A stretch of 64,000 nucleotides of DNA from Micromussa lordhowensis (taxonomy: Eukaryota > Cnidaria > Anthozoa > Scleractinia > Lobophylliidae). The position numbers and the translations under genes are program-made. This document shows, one piece after another, positions 49,134-58,575 of the stretch; position 1 is the stretch's first letter, and every line of letters starts with the position of its first letter. The stretch spans positions 6,567,783 through 6,631,782 of the forward strand of contig OZ026606.1 in NCBI GenBank assembly GCA_964020085.1, in the 5' to 3' direction. The notes beneath the pieces were generated by a model that saw only the letters and a program-made list of their open reading frames with translations, did not search any database and was not told where the DNA came from.

Positions 49134-49979
49134 ACGCTTTGTAAGAGCGATTCTATTATGCGCTCACGAACACTGAAAACAATACAAGATTTACGAATTT
49201 CAGTCTTAAGGGAGTCCCACCACTCTCGCAGAGAGGCAAAGACAGGAATTTTAAGTTTGAAATCGGCAATAACGCCTTTGATGACATTCTTAAAGTCAGT
49301 GTTAGACAAAAGGGAATTGTTTAAGCGCCAAACCCCAGATCCGCGCCTAACAACACCCGCAAGCGTGACATCCAATTTAACGTAGTCGTGGTCGGATAAA
49401 ACACATGGTAATATTTCACAACAAGAAACGCTAGCAAAAAGAGACTTTGCGATAAAAAAACGATCAATCCGAGAAGCTTGACTGCGATCGCGATTGGACC
49501 ACGTATAAGAAACGATACGCGGGTTTTGTTTACGCCAGATGTCAAAAAGCGAGAAATCAGACATAAGTGCGGCGAGAGATGATTTATCCGCGGAAGGAAC
49601 ACAAGTACAATTCAATTTATCAAGAACATTATCGATGCAATTGAAATCACCACCTATGATTAAAAGACCTTGTGAAAGAAAAAAACTATGCAAATCAGAA
49701 AAAAAGACTCTACGATTTGAAGCGGCATTTGGGGAATATATGTTAACTAGATTTAAAAATAAATTATGAAACTCAACAAGAAGGCTCAAAACTCTACCAC
49801 TAGAATCAAAAAGAAAACGAATTATCTTGCCGGGAAAATTCCGAGAAAGCAAAATAGCAACACCCGCAGATTTGCTAGTTCCAAAAGACCAGAAACATTT
49901 CCCGTTCCAAATTTTTTCAAATTGTTCTGCACGCTTTTTGCACGAAACATGCGTTTCTTGCAAAAAGATTATGTCACAC
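49130..49979 (-). pseudogene. LINE ORF2 endonuclease fragment
   Basis: AP-endonuclease-like domain of ORF2. It begins with CDIIFLQETH beside the nested array and has the metal-binding Glu of QETH, GGDFN, SRIDRF and the catalytic SDHD. In a translation starting at the Leu of LQETH these lie near residues 2-5, 104-108, 164-169 and 190-193. All expected motifs downstream of the break are intact. The frame stops at TGA 49130-49132, where a one-base loss in a short T run shifts it relative to the RT frame. Confidence 0.92.
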
Positions 49980-50105
49980 TTTCATCTATGACCGCAGTTC
50001 AAATATATGAATTATTTCATATATACTTACATCATATATACTTACATCATTTCACTCCTTACGGGAAGATATGAACTCAACAAATTGGCCTCGCTCCCAA
50101 TGTGT

Positions 50106-50144
50106 GGCTTCATAGCTCAGTTGGTAGAGCATCGCACCGGTATC

Positions 50145-50177
<33 letters not shown>
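50106..50177 (+). tRNA. tRNA-like head 1, Thr-like (anticodon position GGT), probably pseudo
   Basis: 72 nt with a perfect 7-bp acceptor stem (GGCTTCA/TGAAGCC), a D arm, a 5-bp T stem ACGGG/CCCGT with loop TTCGAAT, a consensus A box TAGCTCAGTTGG and a consensus B box GGTTCGAATCC. The anticodon arm is abnormal: an A-C mismatch closes the loop CCGGTAT, and position 33 is C instead of U. GGT would be a Thr anticodon, but eukaryotes normally use AGT. A T7 run follows within 12 nt. It is probably a Pol III-competent SINE head rather than a decoding tRNA. Confidence 0.7.
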
Positions 50178-50178
<1 letters not shown>

Positions 50179-50358
50179 TGATTTTTTTCAGGCTTCTTCT
50201 TTCCAGTTGCTTAAATTGGAAAATTCACTGCGAGGATCATTCTTCACTTTCATCTATGACCGCAGTTCAAATATATGAATTATTTCATATATACTTACAT
50301 CATTTCACTCCTTACGGGAAGATATGAACTCAACAAATTGGCCTCGCTCCCAATGTGT

Positions 50359-50397
50359 GGCTTCATAGCTCAGTTGGTAGAGCATCGCACCGGTATC

Positions 50398-50430
<33 letters not shown>
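50359..50430 (+). tRNA. tRNA-like head 2, Thr-like, probably pseudo
   Basis: Identical to head 1, 253 bp downstream. The same defects in the anticodon arm argue against a decoding role. Confidence 0.7.
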
Positions 50431-50431
<1 letters not shown>

Positions 50432-50611
50432 TGATTTTTTTCAGGCTTCTTCTTTCCAGTTGCTTAAATTGGAAAATTCACTGCGAGGATCATTCTTCAC
50501 TTTCATCTATGACCGCAGTTCAAATATATGAATTATTTCATATATACTTACATCATTTCACTCCTTACGGGAAGATATGAACTCAACAAATTGGCCTCGC
50601 TCCCAATGTGT

Positions 50612-50650
50612 GGCTTCATAGCTCAGTTGGTAGAGCATCGCACCGGTATC

Positions 50651-50683
<33 letters not shown>
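50612..50683 (+). tRNA. tRNA-like head 3, Thr-like, probably pseudo
   Basis: Identical to head 1. The acceptor and T stems are perfect. Confidence 0.7.
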
Positions 50684-50684
<1 letters not shown>

Positions 50685-50864
50685 TGATTTTTTTCAGGCT
50701 TCTTCTTTCCAGTTGCTTAAATTGGAAAATTCACTGCGAGGATCATTCTTCACTTTCATCTATGACCGCAGTTCAAATATATGAATTATTTCATATATAC
50801 TTACATCATTTCACTCCTTACGGGAAGATATGAACTCAACAAATTGGCCTCGCTCCCAATGTGT

Positions 50865-50903
50865 GGCTTCATAGCTCAGTTGGTAGAGCATCGCACCGGT
50901 ATC

Positions 50904-50936
<33 letters not shown>
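50865..50936 (+). tRNA. tRNA-like head 4, Thr-like, probably pseudo
   Basis: Identical to head 1. Both internal promoter boxes match consensus. Confidence 0.7.
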
Positions 50937-50937
<1 letters not shown>

Positions 50938-51117
50938 TGATTTTTTTCAGGCTTCTTCTTTCCAGTTGCTTAAATTGGAAAATTCACTGCGAGGATCATT
51001 CTTCACTTTCATCTATGACCGCAGTTCAAATATATGAATTATTTCATATATACTTACATCATTTCACTCCTTACGGGAAGATATGAACTCAACAAATTGG
51101 CCTCGCTCCCAATGTGT

Positions 51118-51156
51118 GGCTTCATAGCTCAGTTGGTAGAGCATCGCACCGGTATC

Positions 51157-51189
<33 letters not shown>
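51118..51189 (+). tRNA. tRNA-like head 5, Thr-like, probably pseudo
   Basis: Identical to head 1, with the T7 terminator-like run just downstream. Confidence 0.7.
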
Positions 51190-51190
<1 letters not shown>

Positions 51191-51370
51191 TGATTTTTTT
51201 CAGGCTTCTTCTTTCCAGTTGCTTAAATTGGAAAATTCACTGCGAGGATCATTCTTCACTTTCATCTATGACCGCAGTTCAAATATATGAATTATTTCAT
51301 ATATACTTACATCATTTCACTCCTTACGGGAAGATATGAACTCAACAAATTGGCCTCGCTCCCAATGTGT

Positions 51371-51409
51371 GGCTTCATAGCTCAGTTGGTAGAGCATCGC
51401 ACCGGTATC

Positions 51410-51442
<33 letters not shown>
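51371..51442 (+). tRNA. tRNA-like head 6, Thr-like, probably pseudo
   Basis: Identical to head 1. It is the last complete head; the following tail is cut at TACTTACATCAT by the LINE ORF2 sequence. Confidence 0.7.
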
Positions 51443-51443
<1 letters not shown>

Positions 51444-51568
51444 TGATTTTTTTCAGGCTTCTTCTTTCCAGTTGCTTAAATTGGAAAATTCACTGCGAGG
51501 ATCATTCTTCACTTTCATCTATGACCGCAGTTCAAATATATGAATTATTTCATATATACTTACATCAT

Positions 51569-51650
51569 GACAAAGATCGTTAACAATATTTGCGGATTTC
51601 CGGGCGGATCCAAGTCCGCGGACATTTATCGATAAAATTTTGAGCCTCAT
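51569..51650 (-). pseudogene. LINE ORF2 5' fragment, endonuclease N-terminus (27 codons)
   Basis: The ATG at 51650 starts MRLKILSINVRGLG, the characteristic N-terminus of an L1-type endonuclease, with the conserved Asn of SINVRGL. After about 27 codons the frame runs into the tRNA-like array at 51568. The continuation, KCDIIFLQETH, resumes at about 49979, which shows that the array was inserted into one once-continuous ORF2. Confidence 0.9.
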
Positions 51651-51662
51651 AATAAAAATATA

Positions 51663-53141
51663 CTAACGATCATGTCGGCGTCCGCGCCTGTAGGATACCT
51701 GAGTCCAACCTTCATCATCAGAGTCTTCGTCTGAATAATCACCTCTTCTTGTAGATCGATCGCGATGGTAATCACGACGGGAATATTGCCTGTCTTTCTC
51801 TCTTCTTTCGTCCTCCTTCCAAGCTTCAAACTCCTTCCTGTCGCGCCACTCCCTCTCTTCTTTTTTGTCACGCCCCTTTTCATCTTTACGCTCTCTTTCA
51901 TCCCCACTTCTTTCACGCTTTTCACGATGTTTGTCACGGCTAGCGGATCGGCTTGACCGCGCCCTCTTCTCACCTCTTTTGTCATCACCGCCATCGTCTT
52001 GGTTCTCTCTTTTTTTGTCTTCCATTCCGTTATCACGTTCACTGCTTTTGTTTTGCTCTTTTTCTTTAGTCCTGTCTGTTTTGTGGTCTTGGCTTTGATC
52101 TTTGTTTGTACAGGCCATTTGCATATGATGTTGTTGTTTTTCAAATTCTAGCTGTTTGCGCCTCGCGTTTTCCACTTTCGCTTTGTATTTCTCTTTTTCC
52201 TGCTGCTTAACTTTTTCTTTTTCTTCCTTACTTAGCTCATCTCCAGGAACCTCAACGTTTGCGCTGTATATTAAAAACGGACAATTTTGAACTTCGTGGC
52301 CGTCCTCTCTGCAAATTGTACATCGTTTCGGTTGCGTACAAAGTTCAGCGCGATGGCCAGGGCACTCACAATTGAAGCACCGAACAGATTGGCATTCTTT
52401 GACTAGGTGATCAGGCGAGCCACAGTTACGGCAGGTTTTCGGCTGGTTGGGGTACCAAATCCGAACTAGCTCGCCGGCTAAATTGACGACGGAAGGGATG
52501 TGGCGGTCGATGCGCATTCGGGCAGTGCGGACACCATTTTCGATGACTTGAAAGACCTTGTCCCGACGAAAACTAAGCACACGACCATAATGACTCAAAC
52601 AGCCGATTACGGCCGTGTCAGGGAGCTCGCTCGGTGCCTCGAAAATTTTAACTAACACCAGTCGGTTTTCGCAGTCACCCAGAAAAACGGTGGAACCAGC
52701 AACTTGAATAGAGGCAACTTCTAGTGCTGTTTCTTTTGCAAGCTGACTAGCAAACGAAACGACCCACGTACGGTTCGATGTTTTGCGTTGAATACCTGTG
52801 ATCTCGTCAATGTCAACACCAGCGTCATCAAACGCTTGCAAGATAATTTCGCTAGTAACCGTTCCGTCCACTGAGAAATAGACTGATAGATTTTTAACCA
52901 AATGAGGGCGATCTGTATCACTCCAGGACTTCGCGAATTTAAAGTGAACACCATTTTTGATCAGATGCATCAGTGAATCAGGCATATGCAACTCATCTTC
53001 CACGTGCCGTTCGTAAGCCCATGATGTCTTAGGCTCTTCAGCACACCCATCCGCACCACTTGCACGCCCATCCATACATTCATCAGTGCCACCCGAACTT
53101 GTGAACTCATTAATGTCAGGATTACTTTCTAAACTTGTCAT
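51663..53141 (-). CDS. LINE ORF1 protein, three CCHC zinc knuckles (492 aa)
   Basis: Nucleic-acid-binding ORF1 protein expected to coat the LINE RNA. I chose the ATG at 53141 (MTSLES...) because the open frame upstream is only 5' UTR and then satellite DNA. Residues about 80-230 look like the RRM-type region known from this kind of ORF1, a weak assignment. Three C-x2-C-x4-H-x4-C knuckles follow at 237-250, 255-268 and 274-287. Residues about 300-460 are extremely Lys/Glu/Arg-rich, likely coiled coil then an RD/RE-rich tail. The end is acidic (DEDSDDE) then Arg-rich. The frame is intact with no stop or shift. It ends at TAG, 12 nt before the ORF2 ATG. The reading frame stays open upstream to an ATG at 53327 inside the satellite, so an automatic call would give a false 554-aa chimera. 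Confidence 0.93.
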   Translation of the reverse strand: MTSLESNPDINEFTSSGGTDECMDGRASGADGCAEEPKTSWAYERHVEDELHMPDSLMHLIKNGVHFKFAKSWSDTDRPHLVKNLSVYFSVDGTVTSEIILQAFDDAGVDIDEITGIQRKTSNRTWVVSFASQLAKETALEVASIQVAGSTVFLGDCENRLVLVKIFEAPSELPDTAVIGCLSHYGRVLSFRRDKVFQVIENGVRTARMRIDRHIPSVVNLAGELVRIWYPNQPKTCRNCGSPDHLVKECQSVRCFNCECPGHRAELCTQPKRCTICREDGHEVQNCPFLIYSANVEVPGDELSKEEKEKVKQQEKEKYKAKVENARRKQLEFEKQQHHMQMACTNKDQSQDHKTDRTKEKEQNKSSERDNGMEDKKRENQDDGGDDKRGEKRARSSRSASRDKHREKRERSGDERERKDEKGRDKKEEREWRDRKEFEAWKEDERREKDRQYSRRDYHRDRSTRRGDYSDEDSDDEGWTQVSYRRGRRHDR

Positions 53142-53250
53142 TATGAAGACAAAGCAAAAAAAGGTATCAACACGTATCAACAAAGCAAAATGCGTCTCAC
53201 GAGGCCCTCTGATTTTTGCCAAAAAGGCCAAGAAGAGACGAACTGAGCAG
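53142..53250 (-). other. LINE 5' UTR
   Basis: About 110 bp from the satellite junction to the ORF1 ATG, short for a LINE with its own internal promoter. It abuts the CTGN tract. No promoter motif was recognised. Confidence 0.7.
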
Positions 53251-54791
53251 GCTGGCTGTCTGCCTGCCTGCCTGCCAACGAAATGGCTTGGGTGCAAACT
53301 GTGTCGATGAACGGGAACGTCCAACACATGTGGGATGCGTTGTCTGTAATACTTAAAATAAACTCACGACAGCTGAAAAACAACGCATTTCAATTCTCTT
53401 GGCAGTCTAGCAACTTGCCAAGCTCTATGCTGATCTATCGAACTAACAATTTGCTTGAATCTAGTCCATTTTAACTTGTCTGACATGCACGCACTCTCAG
53501 TCGGACCTCCAAACTTCAAAAACTATCCACCCCGACTATTTATGCTAATATTCCCAAGGGACGTCAGGGTGGCCAAATGGTTAACGTGGTGCGCTACGAA
53601 GACAGCGAAGGTCGCAGGTCGTGGGTTCGAATCACACTACCGCATAGGGGTTATTCTCAAACTGGCTTGGGGGCCGAATAACCTCTCCCCGGCTACGTGG
53701 TACGTGGAGATTTGGGTCTGCGAACAAGGAATTACTCTCAAACTGGCTTGGGGGCCGAGTAATTCCTCCCCCAAGAAGTCCTGCGAGGTCTTTTTGGTTT
53801 TTATTTCTGCTTGTCTTGATTTTCCTGATCATTTTTTTTTCCTTTTTCCTGCTCGTAATTCCTTGTTAGTTTTGCTTTTCCCTACTTTCGGTATTTTTTT
53901 AACTTTTCATCAGCGCTAGAAACGGAAAAACAAGAAGCGTTTTGCGGCATTATGGCTTCCTAAGATTTTTAATTTAGCCCGCGGTGAAATTTTAAGTTAC
54001 TTTCTTTGTTTTCTTGGCTTAAACTCACTTCTACCAAACATAGGTTGTATTTGATTTTATTTGATGTGACTTGATTGCAGAATAATTCTTCAATGATCAA
54101 CTGTTTCATCAAGTCGCAACCTGCCAGAAACTACATTATCGCGTGTTCAGTGTACTATTTCTTTGGCATTTGAGATCATCTGGTTCAAAGCGACAACAAC
54201 GTTTGAACTCCACGAGGGTGTTCACGTCTTAAAACATGGCCACGAACAGAGTGAAAGGAAATCTCGTCAAAGACCGACCGATCGTGAGTAGCATTTCCTT
54301 GCTTTCTCCAATTGAGGCGTTTTCGGGCTAGCTAACTATGAGAAAAAACTGTCTGTCATTCGCTAGCGGGAGAGAGATTTGTTTGTGTGACTACCGGTCG
54401 ATGATCATTGACGTAGGGACAACATACGGAGTGTTCGCTTACTCCTAATTGTGGCCTAGTTTGCTTGAAGTTCAATCGATTCTCGATGTACGAAGCTCTT
54501 GTTCAGTCCATTTAGGACGATGCAGGCCTTCACAGAAAGCCATAGTTCAGCTCTCCGCTGCGGTTTTGATATGTGGAGGTTTGTGTTGACAAGACGCGAA
54601 CTTTTTGTTGGAAGCACGGTTATTTTAATTGTACAAGTCCTGATTGGATGAAAAGACGTTGGATGTAGTCTTTTTGGCCTCAAAAGCCATACAGGAGAGT
54701 AATTTCCTTTTAGATGGAGATGCGCAGATGGTACTCTCGAGACGACATGGCCATATTTATGCACAGTTATATATTTCGGTGCATAGTCTTA

Positions 54792-56554
54792 ACACGGTAT
54801 TCATAACATCAGACATACATCAGTTAAAAAAAAGAAAATAGGTTGTAGCGTGAACTCACTACCAGTCTATAGCCATTCAAAGTTATTTCGTGTAGTAGCA
54901 CATTGACAAAGAAGGAATTACTCTGTCTTTAAGATACACAGAGCTAAATTCCTCGGCAAAGGGACGTTTCCAGCATTAAGCTGGATCCAACAATCCCAAC
55001 AAGCCCGGAAGGGGCTGGCTGGCTGGCTGTCTGCCTGCCAACGAAATGGCTTGGGTGCAAACTGTGTCGATGAACGGGAACGTCCAACACATGTGGGATG
55101 CGTTGTCTGTAATACTTAAAATAAACTCACGACAGCTGAAAAACAACGCATTTCAATTCTCTTGGCAGTCTAGCAACTTGCCAAGCTCTATGCTGATCTA
55201 TCGAACTAACAATTTGCTTGAATCTAGTCCATTTTAACTTGTCTGACATGCACGCACTCTCAGTCGGACCTCCAAACTTCAAAAACTATCCACCCCGACT
55301 ATTTATGCTAATATTCCCAAGGGACGTCAGGGTGGCCAAATGGTTAACGTGGTGCGCTACGAAGACAGCGAAGGTCGCAGGTCGTGGGTTCGAATCACAC
55401 TACCGCATAGGGGTTATTCTCAAACTGGCTTGGGGGCCGAATAACCTCTCCCCGGCTACGTGGTACGTGGAGATTTGGGTCTGCGAACAAGGAATTACTC
55501 TCAAACTGGCTTGGGGGCCGAGTAATTCCTCCCCCAAGAAGTCCTGCGAGGTCTTTTTGGTTTTTATTTCTGCTTGTCTTGATTTTCCTGATCATTTTTT
55601 TTTCCTTTTTCCTGCTCGTAATTCCTTGTTAGTTTTGCTTTTCCCTACTTTCGGTATTTTTTTAACTTTTCATCAGCGCTAGAAACGGAAAAACAAGAAG
55701 CGTTTTGCGGCATTATGGCTTCCTAAGATTTTTAATTTAGCCCGCGGTGAAATTTTAAGTTACTTTCTTTGTTTTCTTGGCTTAAACTCACTTCTACCAA
55801 ACATAGGTTGTATTTGATTTTATTTGATGTGACTTGATTGCAGAATAATTCTTCAATGATCAACTGTTTCATCAAGTCGCAACCTGCCAGAAACTACATT
55901 ATCGCGTGTTCAGTGTACTATTTCTTTGGCATTTGAGATCATCTGGTTCAGAGCGACAACAACGTTTGAACTCCACGAGGGTGTTCACGTCTTAAAACAT
56001 GGCCACGAACAGAGTGAAAGGAAATCTCGTCAAAGACCGACCGATCGTGAGTAGCATTTCCTTGCTTTCTCCAATTGAGGCGTTTTCGGGCTAGCTAACT
56101 ATGAGAAAAAACTGTCTGTCATTCGCTAGCGGGAGAGAGATTTGTTTGTGTGACTACCGGTCGATGATCATTGACGTAGGGACAACATACGGAGTGTTCG
56201 CTTACTCCTAATTGTGGCCTAGTTTGCTTGAAGTTCAATCGATTCTCGATGTACGAAGCTCTTGTTCAGTCCATTTAGGACGATGCAGGCCTTCACAGAA
56301 AGCCATAGTTCAGCTCTCCGCTGCGGTTTTGATATGTGGAGGTTTGTGTTGACAAGACGCGAACTTTTTGTTGGAAGCACGGTTATTTTAATTGTACAAT
56401 TCCTGATTGGATGAAAAGACGTTGGATGTAGTCTTTTTGGCCTCAAAAGCCATACAGGAGAGTAATTTCCTTTTAGATGGAGATGCGCAGATGGTACTCT
56501 CGAGACGACATGGCCATATTTGTGCACAGTTATATATTTCGGTGCATAGTCTTA
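54792..56554 (+). repeat. Macrosatellite unit 28 (1,763 bp)
   Basis: It has a short CTGN tract (two CTGC), CATTGACAAAG near 54901, GCATTAAGCTGG near 54974 and AGGTCTTTTTGG near 55550, as in unit 27. TTTGTGCAC near 56519 is also present. Confidence 0.95.
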
Positions 56555-58326
56555 ACACGGTATTCATAACATCAGACATACATCAGTTAAAAAAAAGAAA
56601 ATAGGTTGTAGCGTGAACTCACTACCAGTCTATAGCCATTCAAAGTTATTTCGTGTAGTAGCACATTGATAAAGAAGGAATTACTCTGTCTTTAAGATAC
56701 ACAGAGCTAAATTCCTCGGCAAAGGGACGTTTCCAGCATTCAGCTGGATCCAACAATCCCAACAAGCCCGGAAGGGGCTGGCTGGCTGGCTGTCTGCCTG
56801 CCTGCCTGCCAACGAAATGGCTTGGGTGCAAACTGTGTCGATGAACGGGAACGTCCAACACATGTGGGATGCGTTGTCTGTAATACTTAAAATAAACTCA
56901 CGACAGCTGAAAAACAACGCATTTCAATTCTCTTGGCAGTCTAGCAACTTGCCAAGCTCTATGCTGATCTATCGAACTAACAATTTGCTTGAATCTAGTC
57001 CATTTTAACTTGTCTGACATGCACGCACTCTCAGTCGGACCTCCAAATTTCAAAAACTATCCACCCCGACTATTTATGCTAATATTCCCAAGGGACGTCA
57101 GGGTGGCCAAATGGTTAACGTGGTGCGCTACGAAGACAGCGAAGGTCGCAGGTCGTGGGTTCGAATCACACTACCGCATAGGGGTTATTCTCACACTGGC
57201 TTGGGGGCCGAATAACCTCTCCCCGGCTACGTGGTACGTGGAGATTTGGGTCTGCGAACAAGGAATTACTCTCAAACTGGCTTGGGGGCCGAGTAATTCC
57301 TCCCCCAAGAAGTCCTGCGAGGTTTTTTTGGTTTTTATTTCTGCTTGTCTTGATTTTCCTGATCATTTTTTTTTTCCTTTTTCCTGCTCGTAATTCCTTG
57401 TTAGTTTTGCTTTTCCCTACTTTCGGTATTTTTTTAACTTTTCATCAGCGCTAGAAACGGAAAAACAAGAAGCGATTTGCGGCATTATGGCTTCCTAAGA
57501 TTTTTAATTTAGCCCGCGGTGAAATTTTAAGTTACTTTCTTTGTTTTCTTGGCTTAAACTCACTTCTACCAAACATAGGTTGTATTTGATTTTATTTGAT
57601 GTGACTTGATTGCAGAATAATTCTTCAATGATCAACTGTTTCATCAAGTCGCAACCTGCCAGAAACTACATTATCGCGTGTTCAGTGTACTATTTCTTTG
57701 GCATTTGAGATCATCTGGTTCAGAGCGACAACAACGTTTGAACTCCACGAGGGTGTTCACGTCTTAAAACATGGCCACGAACAGAGTGAAAGGAAATCTC
57801 GTCAAAGACCGACCGATCGTGAGTAGCATTTCCTTGCTTTCTCCAATTGAGGCGTTTTCGGGCTAGCTAACTATGAGAAAAAACTGTCTGTCATTCGCTA
57901 GCGGGAGAGAGATTTGTTTGTGTGACTACCGGTCGATGATCATTGACGTAGGGACAACATACGGAGTGTTCGCTTACTCCTAATTGTGGCCTAGTTTGCT
58001 TGAAGTTCAATCGATTCTCGATGTACGAAGCTCTTGTTCAGTCCATTTAGGACGATGCAGGCCTTCACAGAAAGCCATAGTTCAGCTCTCCGCTGCGGTT
58101 TTGATATGTGGAGGTTTGTGTTGACAAGACGCGAACTTTTTGTTGGAAGCACGGTTATTTTAATTGTACAATTCCTGATTGGATGAAAAGACGTTGGATG
58201 TAGTCTTTTTGGCCTCAAAAGCCATACAGGAGAGTAATTTCCTTTTAGATGGAGATGCGCAGATGGTACTCTCGAGACGACATGGCCATATTTATGCACA
58301 GTTATATATTTCGGTGCATAGTCTTA
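56555..58326 (+). repeat. Macrosatellite unit 29 (1,772 bp)
   Basis: Private changes are CAAATTTCAA near 57045, CTCACACTGG in the loop of hairpin 1 near 57190, and AGCGATTTGC near 57471. Confidence 0.95.
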
Positions 58327-58544
58327 ACACGGTATTCATAACATCAGACATACATCAGTTAAAAAAAAGAAAATAGGTTGTAGCGTGAACTCACTACCAG
58401 TCTATAGCCATTCAAAGTTATTTCGTGTAGTAGCACATTGATAAAGAAGGAATTACTCTGTCTTTAAGATACACAGAGCTAAATTCCTCGGCAAAGGGAC
58501 GTTTCCAGCATTCAGCTGGATCCAACAATCCCAACAAGCCCGGA

Positions 58545-58575
<31 letters not shown>

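Larger units (their letters stand above)
49977..51568 (+). repeat. Tandem array of six 253-bp tRNA-like (SINE-type) units
   Basis: Six tRNA-like heads at exact 253-bp spacing, with units identical as far as I compared. The array starts and ends within the same tail segment, from CACTTTCATCTATG through TACTTACATCAT. The left-most partial unit has an extra 15-bp duplication of ATATACTTACATCAT near 50022. Each unit contains a tRNA-like region, a TGA-T7-CAGG terminator-like stem-loop, and a tail with a 9-bp inverted repeat, ATATATGAA/TTCATATAT (first at 50003-50024). It lies in the opposite orientation to the host LINE. No clear target-site duplication is visible. From memory, the unit matches a repeat abundant in coral and anemone genomes. 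Confidence 0.9.
46354..53250 (-). mobile_element. Full-length non-LTR retrotransposon, L1 superfamily, Tx1-like, carrying a nested insertion
   Basis: Seen on the minus strand: a 5' UTR of about 110 bp, ORF1 with three CCHC knuckles, a 12-nt gap, ORF2 with an apurinic-like endonuclease followed by a reverse transcriptase and a C-terminal Cys/His motif, a 3' UTR of about 250 bp and a 14-nt poly(A) (T14 at 46354-46367 on the plus strand). Without the nested array it is about 5.3 kb, the size of a complete element. Zinc-knuckle ORF1 plus this RT points to the L1/Tx1 group by family knowledge; assignment needs a tree. It sits in the CTGN tract of unit 27. No clear target-site duplication is visible: the left flank ends CCCGGAA, the right begins GCTGGCTG, and about GGG plus zero or one CTGG is missing. 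It occurs once in the window, so it was not amplified with the satellite. It cannot be autonomous now, because the endonuclease is split and ORF2 is frameshifted. Confidence 0.93.
46135..54791 (+). repeat. Macrosatellite unit 27, split by the LINE (46135-46353 and 53251-54791)
   Basis: The left fragment ends at CCCGGAA and the right fragment begins at GCTGGCTGTCTG, so the break lies at the start of the CTGN tract. The fragments total 1,760 bp. The right fragment has AGGTCTTTTTGG near 53787 (shared with unit 28), TTCAAAGCG near 54184 and ACAAGTCCTG near 54635. Confidence 0.95.

Noticed and set aside
49970..51580. Target-site duplication around the tRNA-like array
   Set aside because: AAAGAT occurs on both sides but about 10 bp from the left junction and only a few bases from the right one, so it is not a flanking direct repeat of the usual form.
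50007..51583. About 100-codon plus-strand frames, one per 253-bp unit
   Set aside because: The period of 253 is not a multiple of three, and the frames read across the tRNA-like head. Similar peptides are, to my memory, common false predictions in cnidarian proteomes.
46340..53270. Target-site duplication around the LINE
   Set aside because: The flanks CCCGGAA and GCTGGCTGTCTG do not repeat each other beyond what the microsatellite itself would give.
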